A DNA stretch of 64,000 nucleotides, from the NCBI RefSeq assembly GCF_000002425.4, contig NC_037254.1:4692150-4756149 (forward strand), in the 5' to 3' direction. Below the pieces are notes generated by a model. The model had not been told where the DNA came from. It saw nothing but the letters and a program-made list of their open reading frames with translations, and did not search any database. This DNA is from Physcomitrium patens (taxonomy: Eukaryota; Streptophyta; Bryopsida; Funariales; Funariaceae). This document shows, piece by piece, positions 22,647 through 33,730 of this stretch. The first letter of the stretch is position 1, and each line of letters opens with the position of its first letter. Made by a program: the position numbers and the translations under genes.

Positions 22647-24320
22647 TACGTATAAAAAATAGAATTGAACAAGTTTTTGAAAAAAAAATGATTAAGTTAG
22701 TTCGACTTGATACAATATTCGAGATAAAAAAAAACATATTAAATAAATTATGGAATATTTTGAGAATTCATGGGAGATATTTTGACATACATTAAAAGAA
22801 AAATATTTTTTAGAGGACACTGATTGAATTATCAAAAAATCATTTTTGGAATAGGTTGAGTGGCCTAATAAGAATTTGTAAGCTACAAAGATTTTGAAGG
22901 AATTTGAAAGGTAATATTTTCAATATCAAAGATGAAAAAATTAACTATAATGTCAAATAAGGTTGAGTTTTTTCTTTGAGCACTTAATAGAGAATTACAA
23001 GAAAAGTTGGAAATTCTTCTTGAAGATAAAGAAAAAGATGAAGGATTGAAAATAAATTGGAAAAAAATTAAAGATGCTATAGTATTACTTGCAAAAATAG
23101 AAAAGAAGAAGGGTAGGATTGGAATTCAAGGAGTTGGATAAATACCTACTTCACAATCAATAGTACCTATAGTCCAACCTCTAAGGACTATATTAAAAAA
23201 AAAAAAAAAAAACATGAGACTTGAAGATATTATACAAAAGATGCGAGATCTTCAAATCAAACTTGTAAGGCTTAACAAGAAGACTTCTATAATAAGTTTA
23301 AAGGCAAGGATATATGTAAAGATATATTTGGTATGATGATGATTTTCATTCTTGAAAATATTGTTGTAAATTCAATGAAATAGTACAATAAGATATTATT
23401 TTCAAGAAAGATAGAAAAATGGCATTAAAAGATACTAGTAATCTTCTTCAAACCAATTTTGGTAAGGAAGATATAAAAGCATTGATTTAGAATTATTTGA
23501 TTATACATGAGATTGCAGTAATAGAAACTATAAGTTATAGTATTAGGATGGATGATGAAGACAAATAAGAATTTTTTAAAAATATTGTATCAAATAGATT
23601 TTGGTCTTTTTTTATTTCTATAATGTAAAAAAAAAAAAAAATAGAAAGTATTATTAAAAATTGCTATTATAATTTGTAAAACTAAAAATTAGGAGGATTC
23701 TTTAGAAGTTTTGTTAGTGCATGCCTATATTACTAAAAATCAATATGAAGCTCTAATAAAAGAAAAAAAGAAGTAGGATTTTAAAGACACAAAAAAAGAA
23801 TTACTTCTAAGAGATAAATTTGAAGAGACAAGACTCATGAGATGGCTTCATAAGAATTACCAATGAAGGATGTTTTGATAAAATTGAACAAAAAATCAAA
23901 AGATATAAGAAATAAAGATAAGTCATCAATATAAAAATTAATTTTTGATATTGAGGCAGAAAAAAATGTAAAGGAGGTGCTTCAAAAATATGTACTCCAT
24001 GCTAAGCTTGTATTCATATTGAAGGAGATTTTAAAAATTACCAAAAAAGAATTCAATGATGTCATTATTGATAGTATTAAATAAAAGAGGCAACTAATAA
24101 GAGAAGTTGGATTGAATCATGCTATTAATTCATATGTATATGAAGATATATAAAAAAATAAAAAAAAAATAAAAATTATAATTATTGCAAATAATTAGCA
24201 AGTAAAAAAAGGATTCATAATCAAAGAGTACATTTTAATGATCAAAGTAATGAAGATAAAGAGATTTCAAATCATTATATTCAAAAGCATTGGATTAGAG
24301 TAATTACAGAGGCATTAGTG
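22647..24320 (+). pseudogene. Gag and gag-protease linker of element G
   Basis: From 22650 the plus strand reads as a charged, lysine- and glutamate-rich gag (for example KEKDEGLKINWKKIKDAIVLL near 23020-23090). This is followed by decayed linker sequence with runs of A and many stops. No zinc knuckle is readable. The strong A-richness is partly mutational. Confidence 0.5.
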
Positions 24321-24329
24321 AAGGTTGGA

Positions 24330-24700
24330 GATATGATATGAATGAACCAGTTGTTACTTTGATTCTTCATAATTCAAAAATAAATCATATGTCCAAGGAT
24401 CTTTATATAAAGTAAAGGTGGTCAATTGATATGGAACATGAATGGATAATATGGGCAGTTAATAATACTTGAAGTGATTTATATGGTATTTACCAAGATG
24501 TAAAAATTTAAATTGATGACATTGGAATTGAACAAAAAAAATTTATTCAAGATGCAACATCTTATCTTCTTAATTTGGAGCAACTATATATTGCTACAAC
24601 TCAGGTAGAAACAAAGATACTTGATGATGGTTTAGCTTATGCATAAATTTGTAGTAAAGACGGAAGAAGGACAATACAATTTTTGACCTTGTCTCCAAAT
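24330..24700 (+). pseudogene. Retropepsin-like domain of element G
   Basis: The plus frame reads EPVVTLILHNSKINHMSKDL near 24340-24400. This is the protease fold in which D-x-G-S is expected; here LHNS replaces it, so the catalytic Asp is lost. Downstream YLLNLEQLYI near 24570-24595 corresponds to the ILG motif and is also degraded. Position just upstream of RT supports the call. Confidence 0.5.
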
Positions 24701-26000
24701 CATAAGCAAAATCAAGAAAAATTGAGAGAAATTCTATTTTCAAGAATTATTAAAGAATTTAAGATTTTTTAAAAAATACTACTATAAAGCAAGATTATAA
24801 AATTTCAAAAAGAGATGTACTCTTTCAAGATATAAGTATCATTGATGTAGGATTTATTAGCATTTTTGAAAATGGAAGTATTATGTATAAGAAGATTGAA
24901 GATTTTTAAAAAAATTAAAAATATATTAAAAAAAATAAAAATATGTGGTATTAAAAATAAATTATATGGATTAAGAATATTAGAATTTAATGAAAAGATT
25001 ATTGATATTTATGAAGAAAATAGATTAAATGATCTTTTAGAATTGATTGCATTTATTGGATTAGGTTATTTTCACTATATCACATGTATCTTCAAATTTG
25101 AGGCCAATTTTAGTATTAAAGTCATATTTACCAAATTTTATAGAATTATTAAAAAAAAAGATGAAGATAAAGATTTTAAAATCTTTTTTTGCATCATATT
25201 CTAGTCAATGATTTACAATACCTAAAAAATATGGATCATTATGATTTATTTAAGATATATAGCCAGTGAATATAGTGACTATCGAGAATAAAGGAATTGG
25301 ACCAATAATAGATAAGTTTATTGAAACATTTAGAGAAAAGACAATATATTCAATGGATGATTTGTATTCAAGCTATAACCAATTTCAACTTACAAAATAG
25401 AATAGAAATATGACAACGATGAGAATACCACTTGGACTGCTCAAAATGTGTATTCTTTCTCAAGATGCTATTAACTTAATTGTGCATATCATAAACAAGA
25501 TGAATAATGTGTTGATGGATTTTATTCTTGAGAAGACTATGTCTTTTTTAGATAATGTTTCTATTAAGAGATGCAAAAAAGAAGATAAGGATGAAACTTT
25601 AAATAAGAAAGGACATTGCAAGTATGTTGTTTATCATATAAAAGATTGTAAAAAAATATTGATTTGGCTTAAAGAAGTTTATTTTATATTATCGAATGTA
25701 AAATCTATATTTGGAGTATAATAAGTTATAATTGTTGGATATTTATGTAGATTTTATAGAAGAAAATCAGATCCAACTAAAATTGATGCAATTGGAAGAA
25801 TGAAAGGAGATTGTAGTTCTTTAAGAAAGATGCATAGGTTTTTGGATGCATGGATATTTTATCATATTTTGATTCTTTACCATGTTCATATAGCGGATCT
25901 ATTGTATGAGTTGTTACACAAGTTTATTGATTTAAATAAGAAAAAAAACATACTAAAGCAGTATAAAGATTGAAGAAATTATTGAAATCACCTCTAATAT
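24701..26000 (+). pseudogene. Reverse transcriptase of element G
   Basis: The linker 24701-25230 includes a 112-codon open frame (24866-25204) of low-complexity, Lys/Ile-rich sequence with no motif. RT proper is clear from about 25260. It reads SMDDLYSSYNQFQL, then in the open stretch 25410-25721 MTTMRIPLGL and the active site FLDN near 25545-25556 (the lineage would have FLDD). It continues to about 26000. The second catalytic Asp has become Asn by a G-to-A change. Confidence 0.7.
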
Positions 26001-26009
26001 TTAGAAAAA

Positions 26010-26420
26010 TTGATTATAAGTGTAATAGACCACTCATTTTTACAATGGATACTAATTTAATTACCATTGGATAGACTGTAGGTCAAGATGATTCAAATAG
26101 ACACAGATTTGCAGTCTAATTTAGAGCTAAGGTTTTAAGTATTTTCCAATAAGTATATTCACAAGTGAAAAGAGAATTATAAGAAGTTGTTTCAGCTATG
26201 AAAGGTGAAAAAGATTATTTGATAGAAATAATGGTAGTGATTGAAACAGATTGTTTGTCTTTATTTGGAATAATTATTAATTATACAATACCAAATATTA
26301 CAATGTTGAAATGGATTTTTTAAATCAAGTTTTAAAATCCAAACTTTAGGCATGTTGTAAAAAAAAAAAAAAACAATTCAATAGCAGATATATTATCTTA
26401 AGCAAAATATAATAGAGAAG
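26010..26420 (+). pseudogene. RNase H of element G
   Basis: The plus frame includes FTMDTN near 26040, VKRELQEVVSAMKGEKDYL near 26165-26225 and IETDCLSLFG near 26238-26268: the D, E and D positions of an RNase H. It is broken by stops and ends in a poly-A stretch near 26357. Confidence 0.65.
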
Positions 26421-26639
26421 ATGAGATAATTGAGGATATTGATGATATGGATACAAAATTTTATTTGGTTTCATAATTGAAGAAAGAAAATAGGTTATTT
26501 CATGAAAAAAATTATGAAAGAGAATTATTAGATATTTAATATTATTTAAACATATTAATTAAGCATGCTAATTGATCAGTTTAAAAATTTAAATAAATAA
26601 AAAAATACATATAATTTATATAATAAGATAGATTACTTT

Positions 26640-27122
26640 GAAAGAGGCCAAAATCAAACATTGGAATGTCACAATAAATAATAGGTACCAAAAAAGATCA
26701 ACAAAAATTACTTAAGGAGTTTCATGATAGTCTATGGGTGAGGTATAGAAGAATTTGGATTACTTTTGCTAAATTGAAGGAACAATAGAAGAATATGTAT
26801 CAAGATATAGCTTTATTTGTAGAATCTTATGTAATTTATTAAATGTATTCAAATATATAACATTGAGATAGTTTATATCCAACATATCTTTGATTATTTA
26901 TTTTAAATAGGTTGTAGATTTTATTATTATGCCAATAGGGCTATGTCAAATGAGGTATTTAGTTTTGGCTCGTGAAGATTTATCAAACCAAATAGAAGGC
27001 ATGATACTAAAAAAAATTCTATAGAGGAAATTTAGAAGTTTTTTCTTGAAGATGTTATTTATTGCTATAGATGTGTGAATAATATTAATAAAAATTATAA
27101 TAAATTTAATGCATATGAAGCT
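26640..27122 (+). pseudogene. Integrase of element G, N-terminal part
   Basis: The frame around 26700-27122 resembles a gypsy integrase zinc-finger region and the first part of the core (LKEFHDSLW, NMYQDIALFVE and onward to a CYRC segment). It is cut at 27122 by insert V. About 30 codons of the catalytic core are missing between this part and 29396. Confidence 0.55.
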
Positions 27123-28398
27123 TGTAAGTACAATTAATAGCTTTAATAGTTAGTTATAATCCTTTTTGTGATTTTTAACATATTTTTTTTAATTTTAATA
27201 CTAATATGATTAATTTATAGATCCAAATTAGTTTTTTAGTTGATTATGACTTAATTTGTAGTTTTAGGTTGTTAATTAGGTAGATAATTTTAAATATTAT
27301 ATTGAGTGATTTTTAAAAATTCTAAAATAGTAAATTTAGAAGATCTATGATTTTTTTTGATCTGGTTTAAATCCTCTTTTAGTACTAAAATTAAGACTTT
27401 AATAAAATTTTCTTTTAAGTCCTAGAAATCATGTCTTAAATTAATCCACAATCTTAGTTTTCAATCCCAAGACTAATTCCTAATTTGACTATGGTTTGAA
27501 AATCCCTTAAGTCTAATTATTCTATCTTCCTATTTAATTTTTAAGATTTTTTAAGATTAAATTTCATGCCACAATTTAAATGAATTAAAAATATAAAATC
27601 TAATTGTTAAAATAATGATGATTTCTAGAAAATGGAGGTGAGCTAATTTTTAAGGTGTAGTTTCCTTTCATAGTGATTTTTTTTACTATTTGGAATTGAA
27701 GAATGGAGAAAAAATAAAAAATAAATCAAAAATCAAAAGTCTATTAATTCAAGGTCAAATTGAAATTAATGATTGTGATTTACCAAGAGTTTGTACTTAA
27801 GGGAGTTCAAATTGTTGAATGGTGGTCATGAAGGCTTTGATAATAAGAATCCTTTCTGATCTCTTAATTAGGATTCTTAGAATTAGAATTCTAGTTTAAA
27901 TTTATAACTAGATTAGCAAATTAATTAGTTTTAATGATTTAAAACTTAAATTTGGATTTTTGAATAAACAATTTTAGGATTAAAATATGTTTTGGATATA
28001 TTAGTGGTTTTAGTTTTGCCAAAAAGGCATTAGTTTTTGTGATATAGGCATTTTTAGACTTAAAATCGGATTTAACCTTAGGATCACTATAGATCTTTGA
28101 TCTTGGTTAGGAATTTTTGATCTAGATAGCGGAAATGTGTCTGCTACTTTTGGACCATCTCCCACCTAGTTAAGAGGGCTTGGGTAGCCAAGCTCCCTCT
28201 CTCTCTCCATTTTTTTTTCTTGTGGCGAAGCCATGGCAAAATATTTTTCCATTTTGTCAATGCAAATCTTATCCCTTAACCTGATACTGCATCAGTTTTT
28301 TTTTTCAATCTATCTATTTTTATTTCGTTCTCATGAACTTTGTAACCAAATTCTACTCACTTTTAGCTTTGTAACGGCATAAGACAAACTTGATTTGG

Positions 28399-28995
28399 AG
28401 CTGTGACGGATTTTTGGCAAATTTTTAAAGTGAAAAAGGGTCTACTGCCCTTGGTAGCATAGAAGCGTTGAATTCAAAAATCCATAACTCGGTGATTCCT
28501 ACCTCAACTTTGATGTGAATTATTGGAATGAGTGCGCTTTGAAGTCTACTTTATTATAAAGTTTGAATCACTAACTTTTGAGCTATAAAAAACTTGTAAT
28601 GAACTATTAAGTGAGAAGGAGTCTATTGTCTTGGTAGTTAGAACAATTGTCTTTGAAAAATTATACCTCAGTATTTACTTATGTCCTTGTGCTGAAATTT
28701 ATTGAAAAAGAAGCACTATAAAGTATAATTCTAGAAAAAAATAGAATTGTAATATTTGAATTATTGACCAAATTTTTGTAAAATTTTAAGTAGAAGTGGG
28801 TTTGTTGCTTAGGTAGCTCAAGTCCTATTTTTTTGAAAATTCATATCTCAACCTTCAAGTATTGGATCACGACAAAATTTAGAAGATAGTAATAATCTTA
28901 AGTTGAGTTCAATCACAAAAAATTACAAATACATAAGAGTAGTAGAAGAATCTTGGCAAAATTCCAAACAATAAGTGGTCTACTTCCTCAACTCG
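28399..28995 (+). repeat. Degenerate tandem repeat, period about 185 bp, within V
   Basis: A block of the type 'ggcaaatttttaaagtg..ggtctactgcc..ttggtagc' recurs near 28399, 28580, 28766 and 28955, each time diverged. Four units are recognisable; the last is truncated. Confidence 0.55.
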
Positions 28996-29254
28996 ACATA
29001 CTCTAAGTAAATTTTCTTTTCCTAATCACCTTCTAATCACATCATTTAGTATCTAAGTTGCTATATTATCACTTATTTAACTTATTTTTTTAATTAATAT
29101 TATTTAATAATTTTAAAGAACTTTTTATCTCACTTTGGAAATTAATCTTAAATTCTTATCTTTTCATCCATTTTTATGTTTTAGAGATAAAATAAAATAA
29201 TAAAATAAAAATTAATTTGATCTTTTAATTTTTTTTCTTGTTTCTTTTATCTTA

Positions 29255-29345
29255 ATCTTTAAAATTTTATTTTTGATCTTCAACTTTATATTTTTATTTT
29301 TAATCTTCAACTTTAAAATTTTACTTTTAATCTTCAACTTTTACT
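29255..29345 (+). repeat. Short tandem repeat (atcttcaacttt, about 33-bp period) within V
   Basis: The phrase atcttcaacttt recurs three times at roughly 33-bp spacing, separated by T-rich spacers. Simple repeat near the right end of V. Confidence 0.65.
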
Positions 29346-29395
29346 TCCATTACTTTTAAAATTTTCACTTAAATTTTAGTTATTAATTCTAAATT

Positions 29396-29940
29396 TAAGC
29401 ATTGGTTAAAGCTTGTAATAGAAGAATAAAGAAATGGCCTATACTTCTACCTTATGCATTATGGATTGATAAAAAAACATATAATTTAGTCATAAGATAT
29501 ATATTAGTCAAACTTATCATAGGTCAAAACCTTTTATGCCAATTAAAGAACATGTACCAACTTAGAGTGTGCTACCTTGGGAAGATGGATTGATAAGAGA
29601 AGAATTGTTGGCTATTAAAATTTGATAATTTGGGCAAAAATTAGAAGATGTAGAACTAAAATTGAGAAGATTACAAAAAGCTAGGCTAAGAAATAAGGCT
29701 TGGTTTGATAAACGACATTGATTGAGGCTTAGAGCAATTGAAAAAGATGATTGGATACTTGTTTATGATAGCAATTTGAATAATTAGCTCAGTATTTTGT
29801 GAAAGTTTTCAAAATGGTGGTTTGGATCATATATAGTGATAATAGTCAATGATAATGCTACATATTCATTGAAGGAGTTGGATGGTATAAGGTTAAAGAT
29901 ATCCATTGTTGAAAGAAATTAAAGATTTTTTAAAGATAAG
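29396..29940 (+). pseudogene. Integrase of element G, C-terminal part
   Basis: An open stretch 29402-29593 (KKWPILLPYALW) is the end of the integrase core. It is followed by a C-terminal domain frame with DDWILVYDS near 29740-29770 and NDNATYSLKELDG near 29850-29885. No chromodomain follows. Confidence 0.7.
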
Positions 29941-30131
29941 ATAAATAAAATTAATATGGAAGATTATGTTGAAAATATTAATATTTTAAAAAAAGATAAT
30001 TGGACTCAAATGAATAGTAAAAATAATAATAAAGGAATTGATTCAAAAATTAAAGAGGTGGTGTGACACCAATTATGACATATGGTTCATTTAGCACATA
30101 TCAGAATATGCATAGGTTTAGAGGAAGTGGA
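29941..30131 (+). other. 3' untranslated part and polypurine tract of element G (30121-30131)
   Basis: Decayed non-coding stretch after integrase. gaggaagtgga at 30121-30131 directly precedes the TGTTATATT start of the 3' LTR. Confidence 0.65.
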
Positions 30132-31373
30132 TGTTATATTCTAACATAACTATATAATAAAAATATAATCAAAAATTAATTTCTAATTAATATTTAATCA
30201 TCTTAGTTTAATAATAATTTAAGATATTTAAATATAGCTTCTATAAAAGCCTCTTAATTATTTTTTTTAACTTAATAGCTAATAAATTAAAGGTTGATTG
30301 GTAATTTTATCTTTTATATTGTAAAATTTCATTTACTATCTTTAAAATACCATAAATTAATAAAAATAGGATAAAAGAGGTAAATAATTATTATGGTTAA
30401 TATTAAGATTAAGTTGATGGATAGGAACAAGCTAAAAAATCCCTAGGATAGATTTGATTGATATCCAGGGTTGACCATTTGTAAAATAGGATTGAAATCA
30501 AACCTCCAACAACTAAAACGGCCACTTAGGGCAAAGTAAGGAGACATTTGAAGATCAACAATTGAGATTCGTGGACTAGCTTCAAGCTTATTTCAGAATT
30601 GGAGGATATCTAGGTTTTAGTATAAGAAGATATTAAAAGTTGGCAGTTTGGGATCAAATAGGATTTCTATGATATCTGAAGCTCTACTAGTTGAATCGAG
30701 ATGAAATTTGACATGGTGTAAAAATACTTTAAGATCAAGCTACATACCAATTTTGAATTGAAGTTAATAGTTGCAGAGAGAGAAATTGCTATTGGAATAT
30801 TTACATCAACTTTCAAGTTGACAGCTAAGTAACATTATTGTGATTATTGGACTTTTTCTCACAATTTATATGTTGGATTTGGCTGAATTTTTCTAAGCAT
30901 ATAAAAGACTTATAGTGGCATTTGTATAAAAAAATTTACATTAAGTGGATAGTCAAATTAAGAATTATAGCTCACCAAAGCTTACTAATTAGAATTAGTA
31001 TTTACAAAGAGAAATCAAAATTACCTAACTATGAAAGTAAAAAGGCAATTGGAATTTATGTATGGTTGAAGTTACGAAGAAGAATATTTTTGAGCACTTT
31101 GAATTGACTTTAAGATTTTTTGGATTGAAATTCGAATTACATTCTTCATATATGAGTAAAATCTATTATGATTTCTTGAATATTTATAAATCATAACTTC
31201 ATCTTCCACAAGTAGGTGCCTAATGCATTCTTAGATAAAAAATATAACAAAGATTAAATTATTATAATTATAATTATTATAATAATAATAATAATTATTA
31301 TTATAATAATTATAATTATTATTATAATAATTATAATTATTATTATAATAATTATAATTATTATTATAATAAT
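30132..31373 (+). repeat. 3' LTR of element G (family Y)
   Basis: Starts TGTTATATT and aligns with 18536-19665. It is about 110 bp longer because of the tandem array at its end (31262-31372). A TATA-like gcatataaaagact lies near 30898. Confidence 0.8.
31262..31372 (+). repeat. 21-bp palindromic A/T tandem array at the LTR end
   Basis: Units of attattattataataattata repeated about four to five times, each nearly its own reverse complement, with no G or C. The array ends exactly where the target duplication attgc begins, so it grew at the tip of the LTR. Confidence 0.8.
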
Positions 31374-31378
31374 ATTGC

Positions 31379-31462
31379 TCTAAAATAGAATATTATCAAT
31401 AATTGAGAGGACCTATCAATTATCTTTAAATATAATAAAGAATAAATTATATTATTGTGTAG
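31379..31462 (+). pseudogene. ORF3 of element B, middle part
   Basis: Corresponds to the 'RGPI' segment of ORF3 in A (13000-13060). It sits between element G and LTR X3. Confidence 0.6.
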
Positions 31463-32854
31463 TAATACAACTATATGATAAAAAATAAAAATATGGATGT
31501 TATTATAGAAAAGCCTAGTAAGAAGATATAATAGAAAAATAAGGATAAATGATAAAAAGATAATAAAAATTTTAGTTTTAATACTATTTTTTTAAAAAAA
31601 AGACTTCTATTTGCATTACAGGAGCATAAATGCCTAAAATTAAAGTAAATGAGATAAGTAATTAATATAGACATGTTTAGAAGGAAGATACTAATAGATT
31701 TAAATAAAATTTACTTCAAATTATCAAATATTGATACCCAAAAAGGACCGGTTGTCAACTTGAGTCAAAATCAGATCCTGAGGAATAAAACCACATACCT
31801 ATGGTAACTTTGAGGTTCTTTGGAACATCAAAGAATGAGGTTTGAGAATAGACTTACAAAGAATTTTTTAAGTAGTGTTTTTATGTCAATTTAATTAATA
31901 TTTATTTTTTGGAAGATTCCAAAGTTGGTAACGTTTTTTGTTGAATTAGATCTTGAAAAATAAAATTAAGTTTTCACGATTGAGGATTTCTTATGTTTTG
32001 CGGTGTATGTAAAATTGAATTTTGAGTGATATGTTGGTATTCTAGTTGTTAGTGTGTGTAAAATTTTTGAGGTTAATCAAATAGTTAGATCAAAGTGAGT
32101 GAAGGTTTTGCACGATGAGGTCTCAAAAATTAGAATTTGAGGGTCAGTGAGTAGTTTTAAGATCTTTAGCAATCTATTGATTGAAGTGAAATTTTTTGTA
32201 TAGAGATTAGACTTAATTTTCCATAGTTTAAGTATAAATTGGAGGTAATTTAATGGTTTAAAAAAGAGATATTGATACTAAAAGTTTAACATTCAAATTG
32301 GAATAGGAGGTCGGCCAACATCGAAGTAGAATTTAGGTTTGATCTTCTATTTGGTAAGTTGAATCTTCTTCAAATTTTCTATGCTTATTGCAAACTTAAT
32401 TATTGATAGGTGTGTAAAATCTTAAGAAAAATAAATGGTATAATGGATAGATGTTGAGGTTCTAAACTATCCTAAAGTTAGGTTAATTTAATTAAGATTT
32501 GGTTTAAGATTTAGAAATTATTTAAGATTTAGGATTTATTTAAGATTTAGTTAGGATTTGACTTAAGATTTAAGTTAAGACTATTATAATTTTAACTAAG
32601 ATTAAATATTTAAGATATATTTTATATTTTATTTTAATACTTCATTTGAATTTTTTAAAGATTTATTCATGCTTATTTTGTAATTTCTTTGAGGTTTCTT
32701 TGGATTTGATTAAAGCTTGATTAGCATTATTAAGATCTAATTGAAAATATTTAAGATTCTAATAGAATTAAAATCTTATTGTTGCAATTTTTCTTCTACC
32801 TTCTACAGCAAAATGCTTTGTACGTTCTCAAGCAAGGCTTCATATAATACAACA
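31463..32854 (+). mobile_element. X3: solo LTR-type insert of family X, in B's ORF3
   Basis: The 5' end (actatatgataaaaa) and the 3' end (cttctac...caagcaagg...atacaaca) match the termini of family Y LTRs, but the body is different. It is homologous to X1, X2, X4 and X5. It splits ORF3 of B between 'gtgtag' and 'atgtgg', an imperfect duplication. A 67-codon hydrophobic minus frame at 31471-31674 is AT-rich chance. Coding is not expected. Confidence 0.7.
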
Positions 32855-32942
32855 ATGTGGCAAATATAATTTGTCGCATCTTAGACTTCCTCAATATATG
32901 ACTATTGCTCTTTGTAGAACTCGTTTTTAAAAGAGGAGAGAA
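32855..32942 (+). pseudogene. End of ORF3 and polypurine tract of element B
   Basis: Matches the last 90 bp of the internal region of A. The polypurine tract is aaaagaggagagaa (32929-32942), directly before the 3' LTR. Confidence 0.75.
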
Positions 32943-33474
32943 TGTCATGGACATATATTTATTATAATTATTACTTAAATAATATAAATAAGTAGAATTA
33001 GGTAAAAATAGATTAATTTCATAATATCTTCTAAAAAATATTCTTAAAAGCTTCATAGATGCTATTTTGACTTTATATGTTTTTGTAATTTATTAGTAGA
33101 TTAAAAACTTCATCAAAAAATTAATCATATACCATACATATACAAACTAACTATGTGGCATCTATATAAAAAACTTACTCTATAAGTTAAAATACATGTT
33201 GTATAAAGTCAACATATTTTAGAAATCATACAAAAAGTTGACATATAGCTTCTAAATAGATAGTAGGTATAAAAAAAAGAATAAAGTCTTTTTTATTTTT
33301 ATCATCTCTTTTTTTGCCTCTATTCTAGTTTCAAGAATCTCTAATTTTCTTGTCTATTAGTAATAGCCATTTTAGTTTTTTTTAATATACATACTTTTTT
33401 ATGTCTATTTTATTATATTTCTTTGCAAAAATCTCACTTATTTAATTAATTTTATCAAATTTTTATTCTTAATA
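32943..33474 (+). repeat. 3' LTR of element B
   Basis: Starts TGTCATGGACAT and ends in decayed tcttaata (family form ccttgaca). 532 bp, strongly mutated toward A/T compared with 13147-13707. Confidence 0.8.
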
Positions 33475-33479
33475 AGAAG

Positions 33480-33730
33480 TATAAGTCAATTCATAGTAAG
33501 AACTTCTAAGTTTATAAAAGCTTATTCATCAAGGCCAAAACCTATGCAAATTGATATGATACCTTTGAAACTTTTTATTTAAAAAAAAAAAATATTTGAC
33601 ATTGTAAGGAAGAATTGTCCTTATATTATAGAAAATCTAAACACACTATTCAATATTATCCAAAAAAATAATATAATTATAAAATAAAAAACATAGTTGC
33701 CAAAAAAGATAATGTTTCAAAAAATAAATT
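33480..33730 (+). pseudogene. Gag C-terminal remnant of element E
   Basis: Begins inside a gag of the K/H type ('aaaagcttattcatcaaggcc'), followed by the zinc-knuckle region near 33600-33680 with Cys codons lost. The left part of E is absent; B may have inserted here. Confidence 0.6.

Larger units (their letters stand above)
27123..29395. mobile_element. V: 2.3-kb non-coding insert in G's integrase
   Basis: It separates the two halves of G's integrase. It starts TGTAAGTACAATTAA; the right boundary is approximate, and the host sequence repeats aagcttgtaa on both sides. It has no ORF of note. The middle (about 28080-28560) is less AT-rich than anything near it and includes a CT run at 28196-28207. 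The size and lack of genes fit a large solo LTR, but no paired copy is present to prove it. Because host codons are missing, the event may combine insertion and deletion. Confidence 0.5.
18536..31373 (+). mobile_element. Element G: second Ty3/gypsy lineage, complete but nested and decayed
   Basis: LTRs 18536-19665 and 30132-31373 flank gag (20981-23600), protease (about 24330-24700), RT (about 25240-26000), RNase H (about 26010-26420) and integrase (26640-27122 and 29396-29940), with a polypurine tract at 30121-30131. The protein sequence is unlike the A-to-K family: the protease and the RT (MTTMRIPLGL, PFLDD-type active site) belong to another gypsy branch, and I see no chromodomain. It is inserted in ORF3 of B, whose sequence resumes at 31379. 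It contains W, T1 and V. All frames are broken. Confidence 0.8.
6128..33474 (+). mobile_element. Element B: old chromovirus split by five later insertions
   Basis: Its surviving pieces, read together, are collinear with element A: 6128-7301 (gag, protease start), 13708-14484 (protease, RT start), 15841-17240 (RT, RNase H, integrase end), 17910-18535 (chromodomain, ORF3), 31379-31462 (ORF3), 32855-32942 (ORF3 end, polypurine tract) and the 3' LTR 32943-33474. The inserts are A, X1, Y1, G and X3. The 5' LTR and most of the leader are lost at the junction with element C. The integrase core is deleted near 16800-16860. It is the oldest readable copy, with very high AT and many stops. Confidence 0.75.

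Noticed and set aside
24866-25204. 112-codon Lys/Ile-rich ORF as a separate gene
   Set aside because: It sits in the protease-RT linker of G, has low-complexity content and no start context; best read as decayed pol.
31471-31674. 67-codon minus-strand ORF rich in Leu, Phe and Ile, looking like membrane segments
   Set aside because: It lies within LTR X3; hydrophobic codons are what very AT-rich DNA gives by chance, and other X copies do not keep the frame.
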